This document shows, one piece after another, positions 35,123 through 43,371 of a stretch of 64,000 nucleotides of DNA. The notes beneath the pieces are model-generated. The model did not search any database, was not told the origin of the DNA, and saw only the letters and a list, made by a program, of their open reading frames with translations. The first letter of the stretch is position 1, and the number at the start of each line of letters is the position of its first letter. A program made the translations under genes and the position numbers. The stretch is from Paludibacteraceae bacterium (GTDB taxonomy: Bacteria; Bacteroidota; Bacteroidia; Bacteroidales; Paludibacteraceae), in assembly GCA_017542915.1 (NCBI GenBank), contig JAFXWI010000032.1, positions 13,788 to 77,787 of the forward strand, read 5' to 3'.

Positions 35123-36570
35123 AGAATCAACATAGTGTCCTCATCATCGGTGGTGGTATGGGAGGCCTGATCACAGGCGCTCTCCTCTCTCGTGCAGGCA
35201 GTCATGTGACCGTCCTCGAGAAGAACGCTATCATCGGTGGCGGGCTGCAGTCCTTCAAACGTCATGGGGCGTGGTTCAATACAGGCATGCATAACTTCGG
35301 CGGTTTTGGCGAACAATGGGCGCTGTCTCATCTGTTCCGCTATTTGGGTATCAAAGACGAACTGCATGTACTGCCCGTTGACCCCGAGGCGCAGGAGATC
35401 GTCTGGACGGATGAGACGCATAGTTATCGTCTGCCCCGTGGACGCGAAGCGTTTGAGCACTACTTAGGTACACTCTTCCCTTCTCAGCAGGAAGGCTTGC
35501 ATCGTTACCTCGATGCGCTGTACTGCATAGCGAACTCCTTCGACCTCTATTACCTGCGTCGTTCGCAGAATCATCCGGACAGTAGTGTCTATGAAGGGCT
35601 GACGGTGGAGCAGTTGATGCGGCAGTTCATAGACGATGAAGAGTTGATCCGCGTCCTCAGTTATCTCACGCCTCTCTGCGGTCATTCGATAGACCGCGTG
35701 CCGGTTTCTGTCCATAGTATGCTATCTGTTCTCTATCTCGATGGCGAATACCGCTTCGAGGACAACGCCCTCCAATTAGCGCAAGCCTTACGTACGGTCA
35801 TCGAGCGGCACGGAGGACAAGTGGTGGCGTTAGCGGAAGTGAGCGATATTACCGTGTATGAGGGGCACGTGGAGAAAGTGACCACTACCGACGGACGGGA
35901 ATGGACTGCGGATAAATACATCGCATCCATCGCCCCGAGTGTGCTCTTTGCCCTCCTGACCGAAGATGTGGTACGCAAAGTGTCGCGCCGAAGAGCCGAT
36001 TCGTTTGCGGTCGATTCATCGGCGCTCTCGATCTATATTCGCCTCAAAGAGAATAGTTTCCCCTTCATCAACAGTACGATCTTCCTCCCTGTCTCAAACC
36101 CGCAGGAGGGACTGCCTTCGTATATCCTGCTCACTACACCTCCTGTGCAGCAACAAGGCCCGTGGGCGCATACGATGGAGATACTCGTGCCTTGCCGGTT
36201 TGCGGATTTTGCACAATGGGGAGACAGACCTGCGGGAGAACGTCCGCTGGACTATCAGACCTATAAACATCAACGGGCACAAGAGGCGATCGATTATGTC
36301 TCGCGTTTCTATCCCGTGCGTCAGGCGGTGGATCATATAACCGTTGGTACACCCCTCACTATCCGCGATTATTATTATAGCCCGAACGGTGCCCTCTTCT
36401 CCCAACAAGGATTATTCATGCCTCTTCGAACCCGAACGGATAATCTGTTCTTTACCGGACAGTCTATCCTCTATCACGGCTTGTGCGGTGTACCCTTGAC
36501 TGCAATCCTGACCGCTGAAGCGGTCTCCGAGAAGGATCTCTTAACCCCTATCATCCAAGCAGGACAATGA
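35113..36570 (+). CDS. FAD-dependent oxidoreductase (phytoene-desaturase-like), TTG start
   Basis: 485 residues with an N-terminal dinucleotide-binding motif (VLIIGGGMGGLITGALLSRA … VLEK) and a C-terminal GQSILYHGLCGVPLTA segment like CrtI/amine-oxidase-type flavoproteins. It may desaturate or isomerise the polyene or oxidise the aryl head; similar genes occur in flexirubin clusters. No ATG precedes the FAD motif in frame. TTG at 35113 overlaps the end of the acyltransferase by 10 bases and is the only reasonable start. Confidence 0.75.
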   Translation: MAVENQHSVLIIGGGMGGLITGALLSRAGSHVTVLEKNAIIGGGLQSFKRHGAWFNTGMHNFGGFGEQWALSHLFRYLGIKDELHVLPVDPEAQEIVWTDETHSYRLPRGREAFEHYLGTLFPSQQEGLHRYLDALYCIANSFDLYYLRRSQNHPDSSVYEGLTVEQLMRQFIDDEELIRVLSYLTPLCGHSIDRVPVSVHSMLSVLYLDGEYRFEDNALQLAQALRTVIERHGGQVVALAEVSDITVYEGHVEKVTTTDGREWTADKYIASIAPSVLFALLTEDVVRKVSRRRADSFAVDSSALSIYIRLKENSFPFINSTIFLPVSNPQEGLPSYILLTTPPVQQQGPWAHTMEILVPCRFADFAQWGDRPAGERPLDYQTYKHQRAQEAIDYVSRFYPVRQAVDHITVGTPLTIRDYYYSPNGALFSQQGLFMPLRTRTDNLFFTGQSILYHGLCGVPLTAILTAEAVSEKDLLTPIIQAGQ

Positions 36571-38213
36571 ACTATATCATAGCGGATCATATTATCTCTC
36601 CCTTGGCTGTCGGTTCCGAACCGACCCTTGAGGCTGTGCTCGCAGGACGTAGTGCCTTACGCGTACATACGGATGCGTTCCCCTGCGTAGAACCGTTCTG
36701 CGCCTCGCGTTTTGAGGAGGTGCAATGGGAGCAACTCTGCATCGATGCGGTGAAGGGAACAAAGATAGATCCTGCTCTCTTGGCATCGCCCGACACGCTG
36801 TTTGTCCTCTCTACGACCAAAGGGAACGTCTCTCTTCTTGCCGAGACGGAAGATATTCTCCTCCATGACTCCGCCCGTCGGATTGCTCATGCTTTTGCGA
36901 ATCCCAACGAACCCATCGTCGTTAGCAATGCCTGTATATCCGGTGTGTGTGCGCTCATTACGGCGCAACGTTTGTTGGACGCAGGTACCTATCGGCATGT
37001 AGTGGTCGTGGGCAGCGATGTGTTGTCGGCATTCATCGTCTCGGGTTTTCAGTCCTTCAAAGCGCTCTCTCCCTCTCCCTGCAAACCTTTCGATGCCGCG
37101 CGGCAAGGTCTGAACCTCGGAGAAGCTGCGGCTTGTATGGTCTTGACCGCTGACGAACAATGGGCGAACCGCTCGTACGGCTCGATCCTGTCAGGTGCTA
37201 TTCATAATGATGCGAATCACATCTCTGCTCCCAGTAGAACAGGAGAGGGTAGTTACCGCTGTCTGAGCGAAGTGATGGGAGACCGCAATGATCTCGCTTT
37301 CATCAACGTCCATGGCACCGCTACGCTCTATAACGATGAGATGGAGTCGGTCGCTATCCACCGTGCTGAGTTGTCCGATATTCCCGTGAATGCCCTCAAA
37401 GGCTATTTCGGTCACACCTTAGGAGCCGCAGGACTGTTAGAGACGATTCTCTCTCTTCATGCGCTCCGAAGAGGACTTATTTTGGGTACTCGTGGCTACC
37501 AAACGCCCGGCACAACGCACCTCCTTAACATCGACCCGCAGACCCGTACTACCAATAAGCGAGAATTCATCAAACTGCTCTCGGGTTTTGGGGGCTGCAA
37601 TGCAGCGATACGCGTGACGCTCGATGCGCCGCTTACGACCTCCCCTGAATCTGAATTCTCTAATCTGAAATCTCTAACCGAAGTACATATAACGCCTAAT
37701 AGTGTCACTCTCAACGGCACGCCCTTGGAGGTTTCTTCCCATGGCGGAGCAATGCTCACGGAGCTCTACCGCGCTTATGTCGGAGATTATCCCAAGTATT
37801 TCAAGATGGATCCCCTTGCCCGTCTGGGTTTTGTGGCATCCGAACTGTTGCTCCGTTCGCTCCCCGAAGAGCGGTTCGTGCCCCGTGCAGATCGTGCTAT
37901 CATACTGGCTAACCGCAGTTCGTGTCTCGCGAATGACCGTGAGTACCAACGTACTATCATGCCGGATAACTACTATCCCTCGCCTTCTGTCTTTGTCTAC
38001 ACCTTGCCTAATATCGTGACAGGCGAGATAGCGATTCGTAACAGCTACTACGGCGAGACCTCATTCTATGTCATGGATAGCTACTCACAGTTGGACCGAC
38101 TGGTCCCTCTATCTTTTGCTCAAAGAGGTACACAATCAGCGCTGACAGGATGGATTGAATGCCATGATGCCGACCACTTTGAAGCACACTTAAAACTGAT
38201 AACTAAAATCTGA
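36567..38213 (+). CDS. Ketosynthase fused to a second half-ketosynthase domain (first copy)
   Basis: 548 residues. Residues 1-~350 form a condensing enzyme with Cys123 (SNACISGVC), His249 (NVHGTATLYND) and His283 (GYFGHTLGAAG); the N-terminal strand region is shorter than usual. Residues ~380-548 look like another thiolase-fold half (YKV-type helix, ADRAIILANRSSCLANDREY, a NIVTGEIAIRNSYYGE segment) without a cysteine nucleophile, comparable to the stand-alone chain-length-factor-like proteins of aryl-polyene clusters (PF13723-like). A heptamer array encodes the linker (SPESEFSNLKSLTE). It overlaps the preceding gene by 4 bases. Confidence 0.75.
   Translation: MNYIIADHIISPLAVGSEPTLEAVLAGRSALRVHTDAFPCVEPFCASRFEEVQWEQLCIDAVKGTKIDPALLASPDTLFVLSTTKGNVSLLAETEDILLHDSARRIAHAFANPNEPIVVSNACISGVCALITAQRLLDAGTYRHVVVVGSDVLSAFIVSGFQSFKALSPSPCKPFDAARQGLNLGEAAACMVLTADEQWANRSYGSILSGAIHNDANHISAPSRTGEGSYRCLSEVMGDRNDLAFINVHGTATLYNDEMESVAIHRAELSDIPVNALKGYFGHTLGAAGLLETILSLHALRRGLILGTRGYQTPGTTHLLNIDPQTRTTNKREFIKLLSGFGGCNAAIRVTLDAPLTTSPESEFSNLKSLTEVHITPNSVTLNGTPLEVSSHGGAMLTELYRAYVGDYPKYFKMDPLARLGFVASELLLRSLPEERFVPRADRAIILANRSSCLANDREYQRTIMPDNYYPSPSVFVYTLPNIVTGEIAIRNSYYGETSFYVMDSYSQLDRLVPLSFAQRGTQSALTGWIECHDADHFEAHLKLITKI
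37646..37679. repeat. In-frame heptamer array in the ketosynthase interdomain linker
   Basis: Five 7-bp units (TGAATCT, GAATTCT, CTAATCT, GAAATCT, CTAACCG) lie exactly between the ketosynthase and half-ketosynthase domains. Confidence 0.85.
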
Positions 38214-38293
38214 AAATTCGCTCTGCGTAAAAATCGTGCCCCTCAGGGCTAAGAATAATCGTTCGAGCGAAGCGAGATAAGAAAACTAAAAAT

Positions 38294-38545
38294 ATGAACA
38301 ACGAAGAACTCAAACAACAAATTATCGAGGCACTGAACCTCGAAGACATCACTCCTTCGGACATCCAAGATGACGCCCCTCTCTTTGGTGAGAGCTTAGG
38401 TCTGGATAGTATCGATGCATTGGAGCTGTTCGTGCTGCTGGATAAGCAATACGGCATCAAGTTAAAGGACAAAGAAGAAGGCAAACAGGTGTTCCGTTCG
38501 GTGAATTCCATGGCTGCCTATATCGAAGAGCATCGTACCAAGTAA
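38294..38545 (+). CDS. Acyl carrier protein 2 of the operon
   Basis: 83 residues with the phosphopantetheine serine at residue 39 (LGLDSIDALE). It sits between the two ketosynthase fusions, 80 bases after one and 4 before the other. Two ACPs are usual in aryl-polyene clusters. Confidence 0.9.
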   Translation: MNNEELKQQIIEALNLEDITPSDIQDDAPLFGESLGLDSIDALELFVLLDKQYGIKLKDKEEGKQVFRSVNSMAAYIEEHRTK

Positions 38546-38549
38546 GCCT

Positions 38550-40295
38550 ATGAAGATCGTTATTACCGGTGCGGGCATTGTGTCGTCTTTGGGCTTTGGC
38601 CAACAAGCGACGCTTCACGCTTTGCTTCATGAGCAGAGCGGTGTAGCTGCGCCGGTATATCTGCCTACTGCGCATCGGGAACATCCGGTGGGTGAGGTGC
38701 AAGCCTCGAATGAGTCCTTGGCGAACCGTTTGGAAATCACCGAGACCCTTTCCCGCACGGCTCTCTTGGGCGTAGCAGCCGTACGCGAAGCGCTCTCTCA
38801 AGCCGATATCCGCGAACTCAGTCAAACGGCGTTCATCAGTGGTACTACCGTCGGCGGTATGGATCATACGGAGCGGTATTGGAGAGAGAAATCCAATGTC
38901 AATTGTCAAATCTCCATTGTCCAATGCCACACCGCTGGTTCGTCCACCGAGCAGATAGCCCGTCAGGTCGGTACGTTTGCAATGACCGGTACCGTCTCCA
39001 CAGCGTGCAGCAGTGCCCTCAATGCTGTCATTGCAGCCTGTAACCTCTTGCGCTCCGGACAGTACCGACAGGTAGTAGCAGGAGGAGCGGAGAGTCTCAG
39101 TCTCTTCCATTTCAACGGTTTCCGGGCTCTGCAGATCCTCTCGGATGAGGTTTGTCGTCCCTTCTCAGCGAACCGAAAAGGACTCAACCTCGGCGAAGGA
39201 GCCGCATATGTGGTCGTGGAGACCGAGGACTCGGCGCTGCAACGCAAAGCACCTATCTTGGCATATATCAACGGGTACGGCAATGCCTGCGATGCGTTCC
39301 ATCAGACCGCTTCGTCGGATGATGGCGAAGGAGCATTCCTCGCAATGCAGCAGGCACTCTCGATGGCGCATATCGAACCCGCACAAGTGGATTATATCAA
39401 TGCTCATGGAACCGGCACACCCAATAACGACTCCTCGGAGACTGCCGCTATGCGTCGGCTCTTCGGTGAGATAGTTCCGCCTTTCAGTTCTACCAAAGCC
39501 TTCACCGGTCATGCAACTTCTGCCGCAGGAGGTATAGAACTGGTCATCAGTCTCTTGGCTTTGCAGCACGGCTTCATCCCGGCGAACCTCCATTTCCAAC
39601 AAACAATGGAGAACGGTATGATGCCTGTCTGCCAAACGGAGCAAAAGGTCCTCCGAAACGTGCTCTGTAACTCCTTCGGTTTTGGCGGTAACGACAGTTC
39701 GCTGCTCCTCGCTAAAGAGGGACAAGACCTCAGTGCCGCCCTTGAGGACAATACCTATACCGTTCTTGCCGATGTCATTGCCACAGAAGAGGCGGACTAC
39801 AAACGCTATATATCGCCTATGCAGGCACGCCGTCTGTCGCCTATGTTGCGTCAACTGGTCTTTGCAGCATACTCCGCTCTCGAGCAGGCACAAGGCATCG
39901 TCCCGGATGCGATCATCACCGGTACCGACCTTGGCTGCATCGCTTATTCGGTCGCTTTGCTGAATCAACTGACGGAGGAGGGAGAAGATGCCCTCAGTCC
40001 GACGCTTTTCATGCAATCGACCCACAACACGCCCTCGTCGCTCATCGCGATCCTCACCCGTAACCATGGTTATAACTGCACTTGGTCGCACGGCGCTCAC
40101 TCGTATGCGCAAGCCCTGCGTGACGCTCAAACGCAGATCCAACTCGGACTGATTCGTTCAGCCTTGGTACTCGGATTCGAGGAAAACGATGATACGTGGC
40201 AAGCTCTTGAGACTTCCGCCAACATACACCATGCACAACAAGCTCGTGCAACCCTTATAGTAAATCTCAAATCTCCATTGTCCAATGTCAAATAA
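38550..40295 (+). CDS. Ketosynthase fused to a second half-ketosynthase domain (second copy)
   Basis: 581 residues. Residues 1-~390 are a complete FabF-type ketosynthase with Cys153 (STACSSALN), His286 (NAHGTGTPNND) and His321 (FTGHATSAAGG). Residues ~400-581 form a half-ketosynthase (IVPDAIITGTDLGCIAYSVA … PSSLIAILTRNHGYNCTWSH) like the chain-length-factor family PF13723. It has the same architecture as 36567-38213 but low sequence similarity, so both are probably old duplications. A heptamer array (38895-38929) inserts SNVNCQISIVQCHTA in frame and another (40263-40290) encodes the C-terminus (NLKSPLSNVK). Confidence 0.85.
   Translation: MKIVITGAGIVSSLGFGQQATLHALLHEQSGVAAPVYLPTAHREHPVGEVQASNESLANRLEITETLSRTALLGVAAVREALSQADIRELSQTAFISGTTVGGMDHTERYWREKSNVNCQISIVQCHTAGSSTEQIARQVGTFAMTGTVSTACSSALNAVIAACNLLRSGQYRQVVAGGAESLSLFHFNGFRALQILSDEVCRPFSANRKGLNLGEGAAYVVVETEDSALQRKAPILAYINGYGNACDAFHQTASSDDGEGAFLAMQQALSMAHIEPAQVDYINAHGTGTPNNDSSETAAMRRLFGEIVPPFSSTKAFTGHATSAAGGIELVISLLALQHGFIPANLHFQQTMENGMMPVCQTEQKVLRNVLCNSFGFGGNDSSLLLAKEGQDLSAALEDNTYTVLADVIATEEADYKRYISPMQARRLSPMLRQLVFAAYSALEQAQGIVPDAIITGTDLGCIAYSVALLNQLTEEGEDALSPTLFMQSTHNTPSSLIAILTRNHGYNCTWSHGAHSYAQALRDAQTQIQLGLIRSALVLGFEENDDTWQALETSANIHHAQQARATLIVNLKSPLSNVK
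38895..38929. repeat. In-frame heptamer array (AATGTCA/ATTGTCC) inside a ketosynthase
   Basis: Five 7-bp units (AATGTCA, ATTGTCA, AATCTCC, ATTGTCC, AATGCCA), about 25 residues before the catalytic cysteine. Confidence 0.9.
40263..40290. repeat. Heptamer array at the ketosynthase end and DMT start
   Basis: Four units (AATCTCA, AATCTCC, ATTGTCC, AATGTCA), three of them identical to units in the array at 38895. The start codon of the next gene (40285) lies inside. Confidence 0.9.
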
Positions 40296-40641
40296 TCTCA
40301 TCCTCCTTTCCGTCATACAAGCGATCTGTCTATCCGCTGGACAAGTCTTGCTGAAAATAGCGATGCAGGCACAACCTGCGTTCTCATGGACGTGGGACTA
40401 TTTCTCCCGCACGCTTACCAACTGGTGGCTTTTGGCATGTGGACTCACCTTTACCGGAGCAGGACTCCTGTGGATGTATATACTGCGTCATTACCCTTTC
40501 TCGCAGGCTTATCCCCTCTCCAGTTTGGCATATGTGTTCGGTATGGTGGCAGCGATGTGGATCTTTCACGAGCAGGTCTCGCTCGTCCAGTGGCTTGGTA
40601 TTTTACTGATCATGGCAGGATGTTACTGCGTAGCCAATTGA
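40285..40641 (+). CDS. EamA/SMR-like small membrane protein
   Basis: 118 residues, four transmembrane helices, with the LSAGQVLLKIAMQ and LSSLAYVFGMVAAMWIFHE segments of the drug/metabolite-transporter superfamily. It overlaps the ketosynthase gene by 11 bases. A role in moving a lipid-linked intermediate across the inner membrane (as for ArnE/F-like pairs) is a guess from context. Confidence 0.75.
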   Translation: MSNNLILLSVIQAICLSAGQVLLKIAMQAQPAFSWTWDYFSRTLTNWWLLACGLTFTGAGLLWMYILRHYPFSQAYPLSSLAYVFGMVAAMWIFHEQVSLVQWLGILLIMAGCYCVAN

Positions 40642-40650
40642 TAAAATGAA

Positions 40651-40695
40651 TAAATGACCAAATAGTAAATGACCAAATAGTAAATGACCCAATGG
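40651..40695. repeat. 15-bp array (TAAATGACCAAATAG) before the LolA-like gene
   Basis: Three 15-base units, each an 8+7 composite, the first two identical. The start codon of the next gene (40692) lies in the third unit. Confidence 0.9.
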
Positions 40696-41138
40696 TAAAT
40701 CTCTTATTGATAATAGCTTCCTTCACTGCGCATTTTGTGCAGGACAAGCAATCGGCGCTTTTTACTGAACCGCAGCGCAGCGAAGGAGAACTCGTCTATC
40801 GTACGCCCGATTACTTGCGGTGGGAATATACCTCTCCGCAACCCCTCGTATGGGAGATTGATGGCGACAAAGGGAACGTGAACAAACAGATCACGGGGCT
40901 CTTGATGCTCATCAAACAGTGCGTCAAAGGGGATTTCGGAGCAGCCGAGAAGAGTTTTACCGTGCAGCAGAACGGTCATTCGGTCGTCCTTACCCCTAAG
41001 AAACGCGAACTGCAACGCCTCTTCCGGCAAATAGAAATAGAACTCAATCCGCAAACCGACATCGCGGACCGTGTGGTGATCCATGAAGCCAACGGCGATG
41101 ATACCACAATCCGTTTTTCGCAAGTGACTATGTTATGA
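40692..41138 (+). CDS. LolA-like lipoprotein-carrier family protein with a stunted signal sequence
   Basis: 148 residues. The FTAHFVQDKQSALFTEPQRS start and the GELVYRTPDYLRWEYTSPQP strand are typical of LolA-type carriers that occur in aryl-polyene clusters and may move the lipid-linked pigment across the periplasm. Family members usually have ~20 residues of signal peptide; here only about ten (MVNLLLIIAS) precede the mature start, and the start codon is inside a repeat array. The array may have replaced the original 5' end. It overlaps the next gene by 4 bases. Confidence 0.75.
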   Translation: MVNLLLIIASFTAHFVQDKQSALFTEPQRSEGELVYRTPDYLRWEYTSPQPLVWEIDGDKGNVNKQITGLLMLIKQCVKGDFGAAEKSFTVQQNGHSVVLTPKKRELQRLFRQIEIELNPQTDIADRVVIHEANGDDTTIRFSQVTML

Positions 41139-42538
41139 TTTGCGCAATAATACCTACATATAACAATGCCTCTACGCTCGGGGATATCGTCCTCCGTACG
41201 GCGCAATATATCCGCGACATCATCGTGGTCGTAGATGGCGCTACGGATACTACTCGTGATGTCCTTCGTGCCATCGAGATTCCCCTTACCATCATCGACC
41301 TGCCGCAAAATGGAGGCAAAGGTCATGCTCTCAAAGCAGGTTTCCGCAAAGCTATCGAAATGGGCTTTACGCATGCTCTCACGATCGATAGTGACGGACA
41401 GCATTTCCCCGAAGACATCCCTGCCTTATTGACAGTCTCGCAACAACAACCGAACTGTTTCATCGTTGGCAGTCGGGATATCCAAGCTGCTAATATGCCG
41501 GGCACGAATACTTTTGCTAATAAATTCAGCAATTTCTGGTTTACCGTGCAGACCGGTATCCGTCTACCGGACACCCAGACAGGTATGCGTATCTATCCCC
41601 TCCAACGTCTGCACGGTCTGTCGCTGCTCACCTCGCGCTATGAAGCCGAATTAGAGTTACTCGTCTTCGCCGCTTGGTCAAACGAGAAGATCATCCCTGT
41701 TCCCGTGCGGGTCTATTACCCTTCTGCCGAAGAACGCATCTCTCATTTCCGTCCGGCGTATGACTTCACGCGTATCAGCATCCTCAATACCTTCCTCTGT
41801 TTCGGGGCACTGCTGTACGGTCTGCCTCGTCGGTATTGGCGGACTCTCATCTATGGACCTTGGTTCCTGCTCATCTGGGCGCTTACCTTGCTGGTGATAG
41901 TGGTGATGATGCTCTTCCGGGCAAAGGAACAGACCTATCGTCGTTTCTTTAGTGCCTGCTCGTCCCTCTTGATGCATACCTTCCCGGAATCGCCTTTCCG
42001 CATACAAGGCAAAGAAAAAGCCTTGCCGCCCTCGACTCCGGCTATCTATATAGCGAATCATACCTCGCTCTTCGATATACTCTCGATCGTGTCGGGACAT
42101 CCGAACCTGACCATCGTTACGCAAAATTGGGTGTTCTCTAATCCTTTCTTTGCTGCTTTTGCCCACAAGGCGAATTTCCTGCCTGCTACTGCGGGCTTCG
42201 AGCAGATGGCGGAGCAGTACCGTACGGAGGTGGAGAAAGGCACTTCGGTGCTTGTCTTTCCCGAAGGCAGTCGTTCGCGTAATGGTGCGCTGTGCAGATT
42301 CCATAGAGGGGCGTTTTACTTGGCGCAGCAGTTACATGTACCCCTTCAACCCCTTCTCTTGGAGGACACCTTCCGCCTGATGTCGAAAGGAGAGGTGCGT
42401 ATAGGTGCCGCACAACCGACGCTCACCTTCCTCGACCCGATTATGCCCGATGATCCTTTGTACCAACAGACTTATCAGGCGATGTGTTCCCGTGTGCATC
42501 AGATGTATATCAACCAATTGACCCATTACCAAGCATGA
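41135..42538 (+). CDS. Fusion of GT2 glycosyltransferase and PlsC-type acyltransferase
   Basis: 467 residues. Residues 1-~215 are a family-2 glycosyltransferase (IIPTYNNASTLGD, DSDGQ at 85-89), followed by transmembrane helices around 215-260. Residues ~285-440 are an acyl-glycerol-phosphate-type acyltransferase with NHTSLFD (HX4D, His309-Asp314) and FPEGSRSR. This fusion is characteristic of aryl-polyene and flexirubin clusters, where it probably builds the glycolipid-like anchor. Confidence 0.9.
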   Translation: MICAIIPTYNNASTLGDIVLRTAQYIRDIIVVVDGATDTTRDVLRAIEIPLTIIDLPQNGGKGHALKAGFRKAIEMGFTHALTIDSDGQHFPEDIPALLTVSQQQPNCFIVGSRDIQAANMPGTNTFANKFSNFWFTVQTGIRLPDTQTGMRIYPLQRLHGLSLLTSRYEAELELLVFAAWSNEKIIPVPVRVYYPSAEERISHFRPAYDFTRISILNTFLCFGALLYGLPRRYWRTLIYGPWFLLIWALTLLVIVVMMLFRAKEQTYRRFFSACSSLLMHTFPESPFRIQGKEKALPPSTPAIYIANHTSLFDILSIVSGHPNLTIVTQNWVFSNPFFAAFAHKANFLPATAGFEQMAEQYRTEVEKGTSVLVFPEGSRSRNGALCRFHRGAFYLAQQLHVPLQPLLLEDTFRLMSKGEVRIGAAQPTLTFLDPIMPDDPLYQQTYQAMCSRVHQMYINQLTHYQA

Positions 42539-43371
42539 GAAGAGCACTACTGTTCATATGGACTTTGCTTTGCGTCTTCGGCGTATGTGCCAAAGAGCGT
42601 CTTCCGCAACCGATAGAGGGACATAAGCGTCTCTATGCATACCCTGCCGATTCTGCCCTCAATACCGGTACGGCGGTTATCGTCTGCCCTGGAGGCAGTT
42701 ACTCATGGCTTGACATCCCTACCGAAGGCATCGGTGTAGCCCGTTGGTTGCAGTCCCAAGGTATCAACGCCTTTGTGCTTCGTTACAGGGTTGCCACCGT
42801 CTATGCGTATATCTTCTGGTATCGCGCTCTCGGAGTTGGAAACCGCTATCCCAACATGCGGCTCGATGTCGAAGAAGCATTGGAGTACGTCTATACGCAT
42901 GCTTCCGAATACGGTATCGATACTGCGCGAATAGGCGTCATGGGCTTCTCTGCCGGAGGACACCTCGCTATGTCGTCTTACCTCTATAACCAAACGCCCT
43001 ATAAACCGCATTTCCTTTGTCCCATCTATCCGGTCGTGAGCATGAGTCACAAGGTCTCACATAAACGTTCGCGCAGAGGGGCGTTGGGCGTGTGGCGGCA
43101 GTTCAACCGGCAGTGGAGAGACTCTCTCTCGTTAGAGAAACATATTACCCCGGATTGTCCGCCGGTCTTCCTCGTCAACTGTCAGGATGATCCGGTCGTC
43201 AAATACCGTAACTCCGAATTACTCGATTCAGCGCTGACGGCAAATAACGTGCCGCACCGCTATATACAATACCAAACAGGCGGACACGGCTTCGGGGCGT
43301 CCGAGACCAAAGGTACACCCGAATCCCGCCAATGGAAACAGGAATTTTTACAATGGATACAACACTTATGA
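42535..43371 (+). CDS. Secreted alpha/beta-hydrolase (esterase/acetyl-xylan-esterase-like)
   Basis: 278 residues from the ATG at 42535, chosen for its 4-base overlap with the previous gene and its signal peptide (…LLCVFGVCAKE). It has the nucleophile elbow GFSAGGH, an acid in CQDDPVVKY and the catalytic His in GGHGFG. It fits the BD-FAE/carbohydrate-esterase-like group. Its part in pigment formation is unclear; it may remove or transfer an acyl group in the periplasm. Confidence 0.75.
   Translation: MRRALLFIWTLLCVFGVCAKERLPQPIEGHKRLYAYPADSALNTGTAVIVCPGGSYSWLDIPTEGIGVARWLQSQGINAFVLRYRVATVYAYIFWYRALGVGNRYPNMRLDVEEALEYVYTHASEYGIDTARIGVMGFSAGGHLAMSSYLYNQTPYKPHFLCPIYPVVSMSHKVSHKRSRRGALGVWRQFNRQWRDSLSLEKHITPDCPPVFLVNCQDDPVVKYRNSELLDSALTANNVPHRYIQYQTGGHGFGASETKGTPESRQWKQEFLQWIQHL

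Noticed and set aside
38214..38293. A small gene between the first ketosynthase fusion and the second ACP
   Set aside because: Only 80 bases, no open frame with a usable start and no recognised motif.
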